DNA of 18,664 nt from Hamiltosporidium magnivora (taxonomy: Eukaryota; Microsporidia; Dubosqiidae): positions 1 through 18,664 of the forward strand of contig PITI01000156.1 in assembly GCA_004325065.1 (NCBI GenBank), read 5' to 3'. A program made the translations under genes and the position numbers. The notes beneath the pieces were generated by a model. It searched no databases, was not told the origin of the DNA, and saw only the letters and a program-made list of their open reading frames with translations. Of the stretch, positions 16,498-18,664 are shown piece after piece. The stretch's first letter is position 1; every line of letters starts with the position of its first letter.

Positions 16498-17193
16498 CTT
16501 AATTCCTATATTTCAATTAAATAAATGTTAACCGAATCATTGAAAAATATTTCTTAAATTTTATTTTTTCCTCATATTTATCCCAAATTTAATAAATGTT
16601 AATCAAATTATTAAAAAATATTTATATTTCTCTATATTTCCCCTAAATAAATGTCACCTAAATCATTGAAATATATTTCTTAAATTTTATTTTCATAAAT
16701 TTATTAAATTTCTTCCTAAAAAATATATTTCTAGTTTAAAAAACTAAGATCTCGCTTATATCCCTTCAATTTTCTTTATTTTTATTTCAAACTCCTCTAA
16801 TCTCACATTTTTCTTTAATTCACTTCATTTTCTTAAGATATTACAAAAAACTTATACAATTACAATAAACCAATTTAATATATTAAGAACTACAATTTAC
16901 ACAAATTCTATAATTATTGAAATAATTTATCAACTAAATCAAATTAAAAATAAATCAATTCTTAATGTAAAACCATCTTCATTTTAAATATTTACTAGTC
17001 TTTATCAATCACTTAAAAAATATTTGAAAAATAAAAATATTTAGAAATCATTATTTTGATCTAAAACACTATTTGAAACATTAAAATTTCCCTTAAAAAC
17101 TAATTGAAAAAAAACATTTGAATAGAAAGCTACTAGAAATATTAAAAATTAAAAAATTTAAATTTTAAAAAACAAAGATTTACAAAAAAAAAC
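16498..17193. other. Gene-free A+T-rich spacer with degenerate repeats
   Basis: No ORF. From 16519 to about 16695 three imperfect copies of one block follow each other (AAATAAATGTTAACC..., AATAAATGTTAATC..., AAATAAATGTCACC...), each continuing with ATTGAAAAATATTTCTTAAATTTTA-like sequence. At 17166-17187 lies a lone piece of the 79-bp repeat found past 18396. Confidence 0.55.
16519..16695. repeat. Three degenerate tandem copies upstream of TK
   Basis: Blocks start near 16519, 16590 and 16645 (spacing about 71 and 55). Copies 1 and 3 are most alike: AATCATTGAAA(A)ATATTTCTTAAATTTTATTTT. Copy 2 is diverged. Confidence 0.65.
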
Positions 17194-18383
17194 CGATTGG
17201 ACTTCTGATGAAGACAAAAGAGAAAATGAAAATTTTTTATGATCAAAATTCTTTTTACCCCTTTTTTGCAATTTACAATAAAAAATTACAAAATATTTAC
17301 GATCTTAATAAATATTTAAATTTCGCATTAAAATTTCTCACTTAAAAGCAATTAAATTTTCTATTTATATGATACTTGTTAACAATGGTGAACTATTTGT
17401 CAAATCTTTAAAATGCAAATATGAAATGACAGTGACTTATAGGTGCATTTTTTATTAGAACAACCCAATTTGGTTAAATCATATTTTGTTTGTAATAGAA
17501 CCCTAAACCGCTTAATTCTTTCTTTAGGAAAGATTCGTTTCTGCTGTACATTTTGTGATAAGAAATATACCGAATATTGCTTCAGTGCAATTAAAAATAA
17601 AAAATTGAAATTCATGGTTTGATTTTTAACATTTCGTTATTTAGATTTAAATTGCCATATGATGTCATCAAAGCAATGCATATTTTTTCAGATGCAACTA
17701 TAGCAGACTCCATTAAAGACTTAAGATTGCTAATACAAAATTATTTCTTGTATTCCTTTGAGAAAATCGGTGGACCCGGAGAAATAGTGGAAATAGTGGA
17801 AATAGATGAAACAGTTATAGGCAAGAGAAAGTATAATTTAGGTCGTCTAATTAGACGACAATGAGTGTTTAGAGCTATTTTGAGAACGACAAAGAGGTTC
17901 TATATATAAATTATTCCAAATAGAACGTTGGGTGCTTTAAAAAATGCTGTATATAAACATATCTACAGGAAGTACGGTATATTCCAATGATACTGTTCAT
18001 ATCTATCAATATTTAAAGAGAATCAATATTTTTCTTATAATAGTGTGAATCATTCTAAATATTTTGTATCAAAATCAGGTATTCATACAAACACAATCGA
18101 AAATTTATGGTCGAGATTGAGAAGGTTTAGAAAAAACATGATTTCAACAGAATACTTAAGCTAATTGATTACATTTAAAAATATATTTTTAGGAAGAATC
18201 ATCGATGTAAGACACAAAGTACACTGTTCTTAAAACCATTGTAACATTTATTGAATAAGTGGATATTATTTTACATGATTTTATTACATTAAAATTAATC
18301 TTACAAAAATGGAGTAAAAGTAAGAAAGTTTTGACTCCTAAAAAAATTTCATTGTTCCTCTGGTCTTCATCGAAAGCTCAACG
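17194..18383 (+). mobile_element. Dead Merlin (IS1595/ISXO2-like) DNA transposon with inverted terminal repeats
   Basis: About 1.2 kb. The left end 17194-17248 (CGATTGGACTTCTGATGAAG, then AC, A/G-rich, ending GATCAAAA) and the reverse complement of 18329-18383 (CGTTGAGCTTTCGATGAAG, then AC, A/G-rich, ending AGTCAAAA) align over about 55 bases with a few mismatches and two one-base gaps. They flank a degenerate transposase, so they are taken as terminal repeats. Target-site duplication cannot be read safely because both flanks are A-rich (AAAAACC on each side is a candidate). Exact ends are uncertain by a few bases. Confidence 0.75.
17405..18233 (+). pseudogene. Merlin/ISXO2-like DDE transposase, multiply broken
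   Basis: The clearest open piece is 17619-17864: helical LPYDVIKAM...IQNYFLYSF, then GGPGEIVEIVEIDETVIGKRKYNLGR, the first catalytic block (Asp codon 17805-17807). An in-frame TGA at 17862 replaces the usual Trp. A further stop near 17910 and frameshifts near 17980 and 18033 follow. After them YSND (Asp 17989-17991), NSVNHSKYFVSKSGIHTNTI and ENLWSRLRRFRKN (Glu 18099-18101) are readable, so all three DDE residues survive while the frame does not. Upstream, 17405-17600 keeps traces of the N-terminal zinc-binding part (LKCKYEMTVTYRC; FCCTFCDKKY) with more stops. A 9-base repeat GAAATAGTG at 17781-17798 inserts an extra Val-Glu-Ile. Non-functional in cis. Confidence 0.88.
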
Positions 18384-18395
18384 AAAAACCATAAC

Positions 18396-18664
18396 AAAAA
18401 CCATTTTAAATATATGAAATCTAAAAACAAAGATTTACAAAAATAAAATCATAAAAAATGTTTTCTTCATTTAAAAAAACCATTTAAAATATATAAAATC
18501 TAAAAACAAAGATTTACAAAAATAAAATCATAAAAAATGTTTTCTTAAATTAAAAAAACCATTTTAAATATATGAAATCTAAAAAAAAAGATTTACAAAA
18601 ATAAAATCATAAAAAATGTTTTCTTAAATTAAAAAAACCATTTTAAATATATGAAATCTAAAAA
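18396..18664. repeat. 79-bp tandem array running off the window
   Basis: CCATTTTAAATATATGAAAT-type blocks start at 18401, 18480, 18559 and 18638 in exact 79-base register, the last one cut by the window end. Each unit continues with CTAAAAACAAAGATTTACAA and AAAATCATAAAAAATGTTTT. Copies differ at only a few bases. It lies directly outside the right terminal repeat of the Merlin element. Confidence 0.95.

Noticed and set aside
17400..17615. 71-codon minus-strand ORF
   Set aside because: Antisense to the N-terminal zinc-binding traces of the Merlin transposase.
1..18664. CRISPR array or bacterial operon
   Set aside because: The tandem repeats have no unique spacers, and all identifiable genes are eukaryotic with separate promoters.

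Overview
The window looks like a piece of a microsporidian (fungus-related, spore-forming intracellular parasite) nuclear genome, or something very close to one. The DNA is strongly A+T-rich. The genes are eukaryotic, short and show no introns. The tRNA carries no encoded CCA. Several start codons sit directly behind a CCC-type motif and a TATA-like box, an arrangement described for microsporidia. Genus cannot be decided from the sequence alone. The number of transposon remnants and long gene-free stretches argues against the most compacted Encephalitozoon-type genomes.

Layout. 1-252: 3' end of a non-LTR retrotransposon (LINE) reading frame, cut by the window edge. 561-1850 (+): ALG2 mannosyltransferase. 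2627-4210 (-): calcineurin A catalytic subunit, divergent from a tRNA-Glu(TTC) at 4257-4328 (+). 4771-5139 (-): ribosomal protein eS25. 5587-5910 (+): small helical protein of unknown function, followed by a 65-bp tandem array. 5911-8431: gene-poor. 8432-9460 (-): V-ATPase subunit d (VMA6), whose 3' end has been tandemly copied downstream. 9461-12042: no intact gene, but a GC-rich hairpin island and a heavily decayed LINE copy (about 10108-11000, +). 12043-13884 (-): large predicted secreted protein of unknown family. About 14600-15441 (-): a second decayed LINE copy. 15862-16461 (-): bacterial-type thymidine kinase. About 17194-18383: a dead Merlin/IS1595-type DNA transposon with recognisable inverted repeats. 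From about 18396 to the end: a 79-bp tandem array.

The genes do not form one pathway. They cover glycan assembly at the ER (ALG2), Ca2+-dependent signalling (calcineurin), translation (eS25, tRNA-Glu), proton pumping (VMA6), thymidine salvage (TK) and probably a secreted host-facing factor. The main structural story is transposon decay. Three pieces of one LINE family can be recognised by aligning them to each other, and two of them flank the secreted-protein gene in opposite orientation. I did not find a convincing new defence-type or operon-like system. The most unusual non-coding structures are the overlapping alternative hairpins at 14131-14188 and the GC-rich hairpin island near 9947-10010.
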